NCBI GenBank assembly: GCA_029212365.1
Contig: JARGOC010000005.1
Span: 1 to 64,000 of the forward strand
DNA length: 64,000 nucleotides
Reading direction: 5' to 3'
DNA from: Roseovarius sp.
GTDB lineage: Bacteria > Pseudomonadota > Alphaproteobacteria > Rhodobacterales > Rhodobacteraceae
The notes beneath the pieces are model-generated. The model did no database searches. It was given only the letters and a program-made list of their open reading frames with translations, and was not told the origin of the DNA. The translations under genes and the position numbers were made by a program. Shown here piece after piece: positions 25,971-34,740 of this stretch. Each line of letters starts with the position of its first letter. The first letter of the stretch is position 1.

Positions 25971-27230
25971 ATGCACGATCTGGCAATCATGTGGGACTGG
26001 CTGGCCTTTGGCGTGCGTTGGCTGCATGTCATCACGGCCATTGCCTGGATCGGATCGTCCTTTTATTTCATTGCGCTTGATCTGGGGCTGCGAAAAGGGC
26101 CGCATCTGCCCGCAGGGGCCCACGGCGAAGAATGGCAGGTGCATGGCGGTGGGTTTTACCACATCCAGAAATACCTGGTCGCCCCCGAAAACATGCCCGA
26201 GCATCTGACCTGGTTCAAATGGGAAAGCTATGCAACGTGGCTATCTGGTGCCGCCCTTTTGATGGTGGTCTACTGGGCGGGTGCGCAGTTGTATCTGATC
26301 GACACGGCCAAGGCTGATCTGGCGATTTGGCAGGGAATTCTGATTTCCGCCGGATCTCTGAGCATCGGCTGGCTGGTCTATGATGCCTTGTGCAAATCCC
26401 GTTTGGGCGAAAGGCCCACAGCTTTGATGGTGCTGTTGTTTGTGCTGCTGGTGATTATGGCCTGGGGGTATACTCAGGTGTTCACCGGGCGTGCGGCATT
26501 GCTGCATCTGGGTGCGTTCACCGCCACGATCATGACCGCCAATGTGTTTTTCATCATCATGCCCAACCAGCGCATCGTGGTGAGTGATCTGCAGGCGGGG
26601 CGCGCGCCTGATCCCAAGTATGGCAAGATCGCCAAGCTGCGATCAACGCATAACAACTATCTGACGCTGCCAGTGGTGTTTCTGATGCTGTCCAACCACT
26701 ATCCGCTGGCCTTTGCGACTGAATACAACTGGTTGATAGCGGCATTGGTGTTTTTGATGGGGGTCACCATCCGGCATTATTTCAACAGCTTACATGCGCG
26801 CACCGGCAACCCCACCTGGACATGGGCGGTCACGGTGCTGTTGTTCATTGCCATCATGTGGCTGAGCACGGCGCCTCTGCGCCAGGACAGCCTGGACGAG
26901 AGCGAGACACGCGCCCTGACGGCAACAGAACATATCTATGCCGCTGCCGATGGGTTTGACGCCGTGATGCAGATCGTGCCCGGGCGATGTGGGATGTGTC
27001 ATGCGCGCGAGCCCTATTTCGAGGGTATCCACCGCGCGCCCAAAAACATTCTTCTGGAAACCCCCGCAGATGTGGCCCGCGCAGCGCAACTGATTTATAT
27101 TCAGGCCGGGGTCAGCACCGCGATGCCGCCTGCGAATGTGACATTCATGGAGCCCCAAGAGCGCAGAGCCATCATCCGCTGGTATAAAAACGCCCGCAAG
27201 AATTTGCCATTCTATGTCGCACAGCAGTGA
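25971..27230 (+). CDS. puuD: Membrane urate hydroxylase with cytochrome c domain
   Basis: A 419-residue membrane protein of the PuuD type: about eight to nine transmembrane helices (residues about 15-310) followed by a periplasmic cytochrome c domain with CGMCH (340-344) and a likely axial Met385 (STAMPP). The family oxidises urate to 5-hydroxyisourate and feeds the electrons to the respiratory chain instead of making hydrogen peroxide. UraH, UraD, PuuE, AllE and AllA nearby handle its product. It follows an AAGGAG site and is divergent from the LysR gene. Confidence 0.93.
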   Translation: MHDLAIMWDWLAFGVRWLHVITAIAWIGSSFYFIALDLGLRKGPHLPAGAHGEEWQVHGGGFYHIQKYLVAPENMPEHLTWFKWESYATWLSGAALLMVVYWAGAQLYLIDTAKADLAIWQGILISAGSLSIGWLVYDALCKSRLGERPTALMVLLFVLLVIMAWGYTQVFTGRAALLHLGAFTATIMTANVFFIIMPNQRIVVSDLQAGRAPDPKYGKIAKLRSTHNNYLTLPVVFLMLSNHYPLAFATEYNWLIAALVFLMGVTIRHYFNSLHARTGNPTWTWAVTVLLFIAIMWLSTAPLRQDSLDESETRALTATEHIYAAADGFDAVMQIVPGRCGMCHAREPYFEGIHRAPKNILLETPADVARAAQLIYIQAGVSTAMPPANVTFMEPQERRAIIRWYKNARKNLPFYVAQQ

Positions 27231-27291
27231 TCTGGGCGTTCTCCCCCTTGACCTTCATTTCTGCCTGAAATAGGACCACAGACGTCTGATC

Positions 27292-27365
27292 GCGGGCGTT
27301 GTGTAGTGGTAAGACCTTAGCCTTCCAAGCTAATGACGCGGGTTCGATTCCCGCCGCCCGCTCCA
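27292..27365 (+). tRNA. tRNA-Gly (TCC)
   Basis: A 74-nt cloverleaf: acceptor arms GCGGGCG and CGCCCGC, D-loop AGTGGTA, anticodon stem TTAGC/GCTAA around the loop CTTCCAA (anticodon TCC), T-loop GGTTCGATTCC and an encoded CCA end. It reads GGA and wobble codons for glycine and sits between puuD and an ABC exporter gene. No duplicated 3' end that would mark an integrated element is visible. Confidence 0.96.
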
Positions 27366-27451
27366 GACCCACCTTTGCCTGACAATCTGACCACTTGACC
27401 CTGCTCGTGCGGGCATTCAAGAAGCGCGCAAGCAACATGTCGGGAATGACC

Positions 27452-29248
27452 ATGGCTCGAAGATCACAAGACGCGTCAGATATACGGGACCGTGACACCT
27501 CAAAACGTGTCGGAGCCCTGGCCGAACTCTGGCCCTTTGTGAAACCCTATCGTCTGTTGATGACGGGGGCCCTTCTGGCATTGATCCTTACGGCTGGTGT
27601 CTCACTGGTGCTGCCCCTGGCGGTGCGCCGGGTGGTGGATAATTTTGGCACTCAGGATGGTGCTATTCTGGACCTCTATTTTGGGGCCGCTGTTGGCGTT
27701 GCCGCCCTTTTGGCGCTGGGCACGGGGCTGCGTTATATGCTGGTCACCCGGCTGGGTGAACGGGTGGTGGCCGACATTCGCAAGGCCGTGTTTGACCGTG
27801 TCATCGGGATGAGCCCGGCATTTTTCGAAAATATCATGACCGGCGAAGTGCTGAGCCGGATCACCACCGATACTACGCTTATTCTCAGTGTGATCGGCTC
27901 GTCCGTGTCGATTGCCCTGCGGAACCTGCTGATATTCCTTGGCGGATTGGTGTTGATGCTGTTCACCTCGGCCAAACTGGCGGGGCTGGTTTTGCTGATC
28001 GTACCGCTGATCATCGTGCCCATCCTGACACTTGGGCGCCGGTTGCGCGGCCTCAGCCGGGAAAACCAGGATTGGATCGCCGCCAGTTCGGGCAACGCAT
28101 CCGAGGCATTGCTAAGCGTGCAAACCGTGCAGGCCTTTACCCATGAAACCGCCAGTCGCGCGCAGTTCAGCGAAGTGACCGAGCACAGCTATGACGCCGC
28201 CCGCCGCCGCATTTGGGTGCGCGCCTTCATGACTGTGATTGTGATTTTTCTGGTCTTTACCGGGGTTGTCGGCGTGCTGTGGATGGGCGCGCGCGGGGTG
28301 CGGGCAGGAGATATGAGTGCCGGCAGCCTTGTGCAGTTTGTGATTTATTCGATCATGGTCGCGGGGGCTGTCGCGGCCCTGTCTGAAATCTGGGGTGAAT
28401 TGCAGCGCGCGGCCGGTGCCACTGAACGGCTGGTGGAGTTGTTGCAGGCCAATGACTCCGTCAGCGACCCGGCCCAACCTGTTGCCGTGCCACAGCCAAC
28501 GCGCGGGGCAATCGGGTTTGACGGGGTGACGTTCAGCTATCCATCGCGGCCCAATATCTCGGCGCTGGATGATATGACGTTGACGATTGCACCGGGGGAA
28601 ACTGTTGCCATTGTTGGCCCTTCGGGGGCGGGTAAAACCACCATTATTCAACTGATCCAGCGCTTTTATGACCCTGATGCGGGGCAGGTGACGCTGGACG
28701 GCGTGCCGCTCAGCAAAATGCGCCGGGCCGAGTTCCGTCAGGCCATGGCACTGGTGCCGCAAGACCCGGTAATTTTTGCCGCCTCCGCGCGTGACAATAT
28801 CCGTTTTGGCAGGCTTGATGCCAGCGACGCCGAGGTAGAGGCCGCCGCGCAGGCCGCAGCTGCACATACGTTTATTGCCGCCTTGCCCGACGGGTACGAC
28901 ACTTATGTCGGTGAACGGGGTGTGATGTTGTCGGGCGGGCAGAAACAACGCATTGCCATTGCCCGCGCCATTTTGCGCGACGCGCCTGTGTTGTTGCTGG
29001 ATGAGGCAACATCGGCCCTGGATGCAGAAAGTGAACGCGCAGTGCAACAGGCGGTGGATGCCATGGCGCGCAGCCGCACCACGGTGATTGTGGCGCATCG
29101 GCTGGCGACAGTGAAAAAGGCCGACCGGATTGTGGTCATGGACGAGGGCCGCGTTGTGGCCACCGGAACGCACGACAGTCTGGTGGCCGAAGGTGGGCTA
29201 TATGCCCGTCTGGCACGGCTTCAGTTCGCCGGGGATGAGGCCGCCTAA
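27452..29248 (+). CDS. ABC exporter, fused membrane and ATPase domains (MsbA/BmrA type)
   Basis: A 598-residue half-transporter. Six membrane helices occupy about residues 25-305, and the nucleotide-binding domain has Walker A GPSGAGKTTI, Q-loop VPQDPVIFA, signature LSGGQKQR and Walker B LLLDEATSALD, then the H-loop VAHRL. Such homodimers export lipids or drugs; substrate cannot be told. ATGs at 27437 and 27446 are equally possible starts; I chose 27452 because CGGGA precedes it. The gene starts soon after tRNA-Gly and has no operon partner. Confidence 0.88.
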   Translation: MARRSQDASDIRDRDTSKRVGALAELWPFVKPYRLLMTGALLALILTAGVSLVLPLAVRRVVDNFGTQDGAILDLYFGAAVGVAALLALGTGLRYMLVTRLGERVVADIRKAVFDRVIGMSPAFFENIMTGEVLSRITTDTTLILSVIGSSVSIALRNLLIFLGGLVLMLFTSAKLAGLVLLIVPLIIVPILTLGRRLRGLSRENQDWIAASSGNASEALLSVQTVQAFTHETASRAQFSEVTEHSYDAARRRIWVRAFMTVIVIFLVFTGVVGVLWMGARGVRAGDMSAGSLVQFVIYSIMVAGAVAALSEIWGELQRAAGATERLVELLQANDSVSDPAQPVAVPQPTRGAIGFDGVTFSYPSRPNISALDDMTLTIAPGETVAIVGPSGAGKTTIIQLIQRFYDPDAGQVTLDGVPLSKMRRAEFRQAMALVPQDPVIFAASARDNIRFGRLDASDAEVEAAAQAAAAHTFIAALPDGYDTYVGERGVMLSGGQKQRIAIARAILRDAPVLLLDEATSALDAESERAVQQAVDAMARSRTTVIVAHRLATVKKADRIVVMDEGRVVATGTHDSLVAEGGLYARLARLQFAGDEAA

Positions 29249-29439
29249 ACGCCGCTGACTGGATGCGCGTGTTGGCCCGCTTGGACATTTGTGCCGGGGT
29301 ATAGTCCTGTTTTGCAAAGGCCTGCGAAAGTTCGCTGGTTGAGATCAAGGGGGGGAATCTTCGATCTTTTCCCCTTGCCCCGCATGGTGCAATCGCAATG
29401 ATGTCCTTATCTGCATGTTGATCAGGAGAGGTATGACTC

Positions 29440-29856
29440 ATGGGTTTGTTTAATTTTTGGAAGAAAGAAGAAGATCCGGCACCCGAGCCCGAAGCTCTGA
29501 AAAAGGAAATTGCAGAGATGGGGTTGAACACCGCCGGTCTGGATATTTCCGTGGTGGGTGACGTTGTCAAAGTGTCGGGCAACGCGGTGAGCCAGGAAAT
29601 CAAAGAAAAGGTCATCATGGCCGTTGGCAACTCGGCCGGAGTGGCCGCGGTTGAGGATGAAGTGAGCGGCAATGCTCCGGTATTTCATGAAGTCCAAAAG
29701 GGCGACACGCTGTGGAAAGTGGCCGAAAAGGCCATGGGAAATGGCGCGAAATACACTGAAATCTTCGAGGCCAACCGCCCGATGCTGAGCGACCCGGACA
29801 AGATCTACCCAGGTCAAATGCTGCGTATTCCGCAGGACGACAGCAAGACAGCCTGA
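29440..29856 (+). CDS. kbp: BON-LysM protein, homologue of the potassium-binding protein Kbp (YgaU)
   Basis: A 138-residue soluble protein with the hallmark start MGLFNF, a BON domain (about 25-80, with VSQEIKEKVIMAVGN) and a LysM domain (about 82-132, with VQKGDTLWKVAEKAMG and EANRPMLSDPDKIYPGQML). The order, length and opening residues match E. coli Kbp, reported to bind K+ in the cytoplasm. There is no signal peptide, so despite its LysM domain it is probably cytoplasmic. It is monocistronic, ending at a strong terminator. Confidence 0.88.
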   Translation: MGLFNFWKKEEDPAPEPEALKKEIAEMGLNTAGLDISVVGDVVKVSGNAVSQEIKEKVIMAVGNSAGVAAVEDEVSGNAPVFHEVQKGDTLWKVAEKAMGNGAKYTEIFEANRPMLSDPDKIYPGQMLRIPQDDSKTA

Positions 29857-29881
29857 CGCGAAACGCTTTGAAAGTTGGATT

Positions 29882-29913
29882 GGCCGGCCGGGGAAACCGG
29901 GCCGGCCTTTTTT
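29882..29913 (+). terminator. Terminator after the kbp-like gene
   Basis: A very GC-rich stem GGCCGGCC / GGCCGGCC with extra G-C pairs around a GGAAA-type loop is followed directly by TTTTTT (29908-29913), a classic factor-independent terminator. Confidence 0.9.
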
Positions 29914-30123
29914 GTGCAATCCTGGCACAGATACACAGGCTTGGGGGGCTGAATGGTGCGGCATGAAAACGGTTCCATGGCGCGTGACCATTCGTAACAG
30001 TCAGAAAACAAACCATAAATAACCCAGATGCAGAGCTTGCATGGTTCATTCACTTTAAGCATTTGCACCTTTCAGGGCATCTGGATAGCCTTTGCCCCAT
30101 AACAAAAATAGGGAGACACCCAA

Positions 30124-31680
30124 ATGACTTACTTGAAACACGCCTTTGGTGCGTGCGCTGTTGGTTTGCTGGTCGCCGGTGGCGCTTATGCAGAAACGAC
30201 AGTGCGTGTGGCCTATGATGCCGATCCGGTATCGCTTGACCCGCATGAGCAGCTTTCGGGCGGCACATTGCAAATGTCGCACATGGTCTTTGACCCTCTG
30301 GTGCGCTGGACACAGGACCTGCAGTTTGAGCCACGCCTGGCCGAAAGCTGGGAACAGATTGACGCCACCACCACACGCTTTAACCTGCGTGATGGTGTGA
30401 CATTCCACTCCGGCAACGAAATGACTTCGGCCGATGTGAAATGGACGTTTGACCGCCTGAAAGAAAGCCCAGATTTCAAGGGTATTTTCAGCCTGTTCAC
30501 TGCCGTCAATGTGATCGACGATGACACATTTGATCTGGTGACATCCGAGCCCTATCCACTGGTGTTACACACCGCGACGTATATCTTTCCGATGGACAGC
30601 GCGTTTTACACCGGTGAAACCGACGACGGTAAAAACAAGGCCGAGCTGGTCAAGCACGGTGACAGCTTTGCGTCGCGCAATGTGTCCGGCACAGGCCCCT
30701 TCGTGGTGTCCGAGCGTGAACAGGGCGTGAAAGTTGTCTTTGACCGTTTCGCTGATTACTGGGATACGGCAAGCCCCGGCAATGTTGATCAGATCGTTCT
30801 GACCCCCATCAAAGAAGACCCGACCCGCGTGGCGGCCCTTCTGGCGGGTGATGTTGATTTCATCGCCCCCGTGCCACCCACCGATCTGGCGCGCGTTGAT
30901 GAAAACGACGGCACCACATTGATCACCATGCCCGGCACCCGCATCATCACATTCCAGATGAACCAGGACCGTGTTGAAGCGTTCAAAGATCCCAAAGTCC
31001 GTCAAGCGATCGACTATGCGGTGAACAACGCCGGTATCGTTGAGCGCATCATGCGCGGCTTCGGCACCGTTGGTGCACAGGCGAGCCCAGCGGGTTACCT
31101 GGGTCACGATCCCAGCCTGACCCCACGTTTCGATGTGGAAAAAGCCAAGGCCCTGATGGCCGAAGCCGGGTATGCGGATGGGTTCTCGATCACGATGATG
31201 GCGCCCAACAACCGCTATGTGAACGACGACAAAATCGCTCAGGCTGTGGCCTCGATGCTGTCGAAGATCAACATCACGGTTGACCTGCAAACCATGCCCA
31301 AAGCCCAATACTGGCCCAAGTTTGACGAGCGCGCTGCTGACATGATGATGATCGGCTGGCACTCTGACACCGAAGACAGTGCAAACTTCCACCAGTTCCT
31401 GACGGCGTGCTTTGATGAGGCCACCGGTAATGGTCAATATAACTCGGGTGCCTATTGCAACCCGATGACTGATGACCTGATGAACGCGGCAAATGCCGAG
31501 ACAGATGCGGCCAAACGTGGCGAGATGCTGCAAAAGCTCGAAGGTATCCTCTATGAAGAGGCCGCCTTTATCCCACTGCACTGGCAGAACCTGGCTTGGG
31601 GTGCCCGTGATGGAGTGCACGCTGAAAAAATCGTCAACGCGCTGAACTTCCCTTACTTCGGCGATCTGGTCGTCGACTAA
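30124..31680 (+). CDS. dppA: Dipeptide/oligopeptide-type ABC transporter, periplasmic binding protein
   Basis: A 518-residue family 5 solute-binding protein. A signal peptide spans residues 1-22 (ending GGAYA) and the mature part opens ETTVRVAYDADPVSLDPHEQ, with the family signature AESWEQIDATTTRFNLRDGVTFHSG. Members bind peptides, but also opines, heme or betaine-like compounds. A good GGGAG site precedes the ATG. It leads the transporter operon and is followed by a hairpin with a T-run, which would raise its dose relative to the permeases. The downstream amine-dehydrogenase-like gene hints that the ligand may be a methylated amine or amino acid derivative. Confidence 0.88.
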   Translation: MTYLKHAFGACAVGLLVAGGAYAETTVRVAYDADPVSLDPHEQLSGGTLQMSHMVFDPLVRWTQDLQFEPRLAESWEQIDATTTRFNLRDGVTFHSGNEMTSADVKWTFDRLKESPDFKGIFSLFTAVNVIDDDTFDLVTSEPYPLVLHTATYIFPMDSAFYTGETDDGKNKAELVKHGDSFASRNVSGTGPFVVSEREQGVKVVFDRFADYWDTASPGNVDQIVLTPIKEDPTRVAALLAGDVDFIAPVPPTDLARVDENDGTTLITMPGTRIITFQMNQDRVEAFKDPKVRQAIDYAVNNAGIVERIMRGFGTVGAQASPAGYLGHDPSLTPRFDVEKAKALMAEAGYADGFSITMMAPNNRYVNDDKIAQAVASMLSKINITVDLQTMPKAQYWPKFDERAADMMMIGWHSDTEDSANFHQFLTACFDEATGNGQYNSGAYCNPMTDDLMNAANAETDAAKRGEMLQKLEGILYEEAAFIPLHWQNLAWGARDGVHAEKIVNALNFPYFGDLVVD

Positions 31681-31695
31681 GCGCATCCAGACATC

Positions 31696-31724
31696 GGGGC
31701 GGGCCAATGGCTCGCCCCTTTTTT
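31696..31724 (+). terminator. Intra-operon terminator between binding protein and permease genes
   Basis: The stem GGGGCGGGCC / GGCTCGCCCC (10 bp with one G-U pair, loop AAT) is followed by TTTTTT. It sits between dppA and dppB, where partial termination would give more binding protein than channel. Confidence 0.85.
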
Positions 31725-31820
31725 CATCTGCTCAGCCTCTTCTTCATGGACATGCCGCCTGCCAACGCAGGGTTTGCGCGTGCCCATCACCAAGCGACTA
31801 AGTAAGCAAGGTATCGAAAT

Positions 31821-32801
31821 ATGCTCGCCTATCTGGTGAAACGTCTTTTTCAGGCCATCGCGGTGATGCTTGTCATCTCGCTGGTGGGCTTTGCCATTCA
31901 GGACAATCTGGGTGATCCCCTGCGCGAGCTGGTGGGGCAATCCGTCTCTGAGGACGTCCGCCAGCAATTGCGCGATGAACTGGGGCTGAACGACAGCTTT
32001 GTCACTCAGTACATCCGCTTTCTGGGCAACGCCTTGCAGGGCGATCTGGGCACCAGTTATTTCTTCAAGGAACCCGCCCTCGACGTGATCCTGAAAAAGC
32101 TGCCCGCAACGCTTGAGCTGGTGTTGGGCGCCACGATCATCATCGTTGGACTGTCGGTGCCGCTGGGCGTTTACACGGCGATCAAACCCAACACGATCCT
32201 TAGCAAAGTGATCATGGGCATCTCAATCGTCGGCATTTCAATCCCGGTGTTTTTGACTGCGATCCTGATGATATTTGTCTTCTCGGTTGAATTGGGCTGG
32301 CTACCCTCCTACGGGCGTGGCGATGTGGTGCATGTGTTTGGCTATTGGGATACGAACCTTGCCAGCTGGGATGGCTGGGCCCATATCCTGCTGCCTTCAC
32401 TGGCGCTGGCGTCCATCATGCTGCCGCTGTTTATCCGCCTGATCCGGTCCGAGATGATGGAAGTACTGCAATCGGAATATGTTAAATACGCCCGTGCCAA
32501 GGGCATCAATCCGCGCCGCATCTATTTTCTGCATGCGTTGAAAAACACGCTGTTGCCGGTGATCACGGTGGGGGGCGTGCAGATTGGCACCATGGTGGCC
32601 TATACCATCCTGACCGAAACCGTATTTCAGTGGCCCGGCATGGGCTTCATGTTTCTTGAGGCGGTGAACCGTGTGGATACGCCGCTGATCGTGGCTTACC
32701 TGATTGTTGTGGGCTTCATCTTCGTGGTCACGAACACGATTGTTGATCTGATCTATGGGTTGGTCAATCCCACCGTTAACCTGGCGAGGATGGGCGCATG
32801 A
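31821..32801 (+). CDS. dppB: Dipeptide-type ABC transporter, permease DppB-like
   Basis: A 326-residue membrane protein starting MLAYLVKRLFQAI, the usual DppB/OppB opening, with six predicted helices and the EAA loop YVKYARAKGINPRRIYFLHALKN. Its stop overlaps dppC by 4 bp (ATGA). Together with DppC it forms the channel for the compound captured by DppA. Confidence 0.9.
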   Translation: MLAYLVKRLFQAIAVMLVISLVGFAIQDNLGDPLRELVGQSVSEDVRQQLRDELGLNDSFVTQYIRFLGNALQGDLGTSYFFKEPALDVILKKLPATLELVLGATIIIVGLSVPLGVYTAIKPNTILSKVIMGISIVGISIPVFLTAILMIFVFSVELGWLPSYGRGDVVHVFGYWDTNLASWDGWAHILLPSLALASIMLPLFIRLIRSEMMEVLQSEYVKYARAKGINPRRIYFLHALKNTLLPVITVGGVQIGTMVAYTILTETVFQWPGMGFMFLEAVNRVDTPLIVAYLIVVGFIFVVTNTIVDLIYGLVNPTVNLARMGA

Positions 32802-33742
32802 GCAGTATCACCACCAATCAGGATCCCTCGCGCTGGGAAAAGATCTGGCAATCGAACATGGCCTACAGCTTTCGGCGCAATCCGGTGGCGATGGTGTCGT
32901 TTGCGATCTTTGCCATCATTGTGCTGGCGGCGGTGTTTGCACCGGTGTTTGCCCCGTTTGATCCCTATGATCCCAATCAGATCGACATCATGAATTCTGA
33001 ATACCCACCTGTCTGGGTGGAGGGGGCTGACCCGCAATTCATGTTTGGCACCGATGATCAGGGCCGTGATCTGTGGTCGACGATCCTCTATGGCACACGC
33101 CTGTCGTTGTTGATTGGCCTTTGTGCGGTGGCTTTGCAGGCGTTTCTGGGCATCACCATCGGGCTGACGGCCGGCTACGTCGGGGGCCGGGTGGACAACC
33201 TTTTGATGCGCATGGCGGATATTCAACTGTCGTTTTCCACACTGATGGTTGCCATCATCTTCCTTGCGATCACCCAAGCGGTGTTTGGCTCGCAAACCTT
33301 CAACCGCTTTGCGATCTATTTCCTGATTGCTGTCATTGGCATTGCCGAATGGCCGCAATATGCACGCACCGTGCGGGCCACGGTGTTGGCCGAGAAAAAG
33401 AAGGAATATGTGGACAGTGCCCGTGTGCTGGGCTTTGGCCCGCTGCGCATCATGTTCCGGCATATCCTGCCCAATTCGCTGTCGCCTATCTTTGTGATCT
33501 CAACGGTGCAGGTGGCCAACGCGATCATCTCTGAGGCCTCGCTCAGCTTTCTGGGCCTTGGCATGCCACCCAGCCAACCGTCACTTGGCTCGCTGATTTC
33601 GTCTGGCTTTGACTATATCTTCTCGGGCAGTTGGTGGATCACTGTGATCCCCGGCGTCATTCTGGTGGTGCTGGTGCTGGTCATCAACCTGTTGGGGGAT
33701 TGGATGCGCGATGTCCTGAACCCCAAACTGTATAAGGGGTGA
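32798..33742 (+). CDS. dppC: Dipeptide-type ABC transporter, permease DppC-like
   Basis: A 314-residue permease with an OppC-type N-terminal cytoplasmic segment (WEKIWQSNMAYSFRRNPVAM), a first helix at about 28-48, the periplasmic FGTDDQGRDLWS motif typical of DppC/OppC, and the EAA loop EYVDSARVLGFGPLRIMFRH. It overlaps both neighbouring genes by a few bases, so translation is coupled through the operon. Confidence 0.9.
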   Translation: MSSITTNQDPSRWEKIWQSNMAYSFRRNPVAMVSFAIFAIIVLAAVFAPVFAPFDPYDPNQIDIMNSEYPPVWVEGADPQFMFGTDDQGRDLWSTILYGTRLSLLIGLCAVALQAFLGITIGLTAGYVGGRVDNLLMRMADIQLSFSTLMVAIIFLAITQAVFGSQTFNRFAIYFLIAVIGIAEWPQYARTVRATVLAEKKKEYVDSARVLGFGPLRIMFRHILPNSLSPIFVISTVQVANAIISEASLSFLGLGMPPSQPSLGSLISSGFDYIFSGSWWITVIPGVILVVLVLVINLLGDWMRDVLNPKLYKG

Positions 33743-33747
33743 GTGCG

Positions 33748-34740
33748 ATGTCTTTGCTGTCAGTTCGTGATCTGTCCGTCAAATTTGCCATGCGTGACCA
33801 GACGGTCACTGCACTCAGAAACATCAGCTTTGATCTGGCACGCGGGGAACGCCTCGGGATTGTGGGCGAATCCGGCGCCGGGAAATCCATCACCGGCTTT
33901 GCCTTGATGAACCTGCTCAGCCGTCCGGGGTATATTGCGGGCGGCAAAATCCTGTTTGAGGACCGTGACATCACCGGCCTTGAGGATGAGGCCATGCGCG
34001 ATATTCGCGGCAATCACATGGCGATGATCTTTCAGGATCCCATGGTCACGCTGAACCCGGTGCTGACCATTGGCCAGCAGATGTTGGAAACGCTGTATGC
34101 ACATCGCAAACTGTCCAAAGCCGAAGCCACACAAATCGCCATTCTGAAGCTGCGCGAGGTATATATTCCTTCGCCCGAAGAACGGCTGGATCAATACCCG
34201 CATGAGCTGTCAGGTGGGATGCGTCAGCGGATCATCATTGCGATGGCCCTGTTGTTGGATCCCAAGCTGATCATCGCGGACGAGCCGACAACGGCGCTGG
34301 ATGTGACCATTCAGGCCGACATCATGGAACTGCTGCTGGAGCTGTGCCACTCCAACAAAGTCGGGCTGATCCTGATCACCCATGATCTGGGCGTCGTCAG
34401 CCAGATGACGGAACGCACGCTGGTCATGTACGCCGGGCGCATCATCGAGGCCGGGCCCACGCGCGAGATCATCAACGACCCACAACACCCCTATACCCAA
34501 GGGCTGATCAATGCTCTGCCACAGCAAACACCGCCAGGGCACCGGTTGAAACAAATTCCCGGCAATATGCCGCCACTCACGGCCATTCCACCTGGTTGCC
34601 CCTTTGCGCCGCGCTGTGGTTTTGCGGTTGATCATTGCCGCACAACATTGCCCGAAGTGGTCAGCTACGGCGGCGTCGAAGTGGCTTGCCACGAGGTGAA
34701 CCGCCTGCACAATGCTCCAGCCAAGGAGAAAAGCGCATGA
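33748..34740 (+). CDS. dppD: Dipeptide-type ABC transporter, ATPase DppD-like
   Basis: A 330-residue ATPase with Walker A GESGAGKSI, signature LSGGMRQR, Walker B LIIADEPTTALD and the C-terminal oligopeptide-transporter cysteine segment (PPGCPFAPRCGFAVDHC). A GTG at 33739 overlapping the dppC stop is an alternative; the ATG at 33748 has AAGGGG at a good distance. Its stop overlaps dppF by 4 bp. Confidence 0.9.
   Translation: MSLLSVRDLSVKFAMRDQTVTALRNISFDLARGERLGIVGESGAGKSITGFALMNLLSRPGYIAGGKILFEDRDITGLEDEAMRDIRGNHMAMIFQDPMVTLNPVLTIGQQMLETLYAHRKLSKAEATQIAILKLREVYIPSPEERLDQYPHELSGGMRQRIIIAMALLLDPKLIIADEPTTALDVTIQADIMELLLELCHSNKVGLILITHDLGVVSQMTERTLVMYAGRIIEAGPTREIINDPQHPYTQGLINALPQQTPPGHRLKQIPGNMPPLTAIPPGCPFAPRCGFAVDHCRTTLPEVVSYGGVEVACHEVNRLHNAPAKEKSA

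Noticed and set aside
27292..27365. tRNA-Gly as an integration site of a mobile element
   Set aside because: No repeated 3' tRNA end, integrase gene or compositional break was seen nearby.
28112..29173. 353-codon minus-strand frame inside the ABC exporter gene
   Set aside because: Shadow frame; the plus strand encodes all ABC motifs and the antisense product looks like noise.
29249..29400. Minus-strand stretch reading STSELSQAFAKQDYTPAQMS after the exporter gene
   Set aside because: Looks faintly protein-like but has no start with a ribosome site and continues antisense into the kbp-like gene.
30565..31707. 380-codon minus-strand frame inside dppA
   Set aside because: Antisense shadow of a clearly coding GC-rich gene; histidine- and glycine-rich translation without any family motif.
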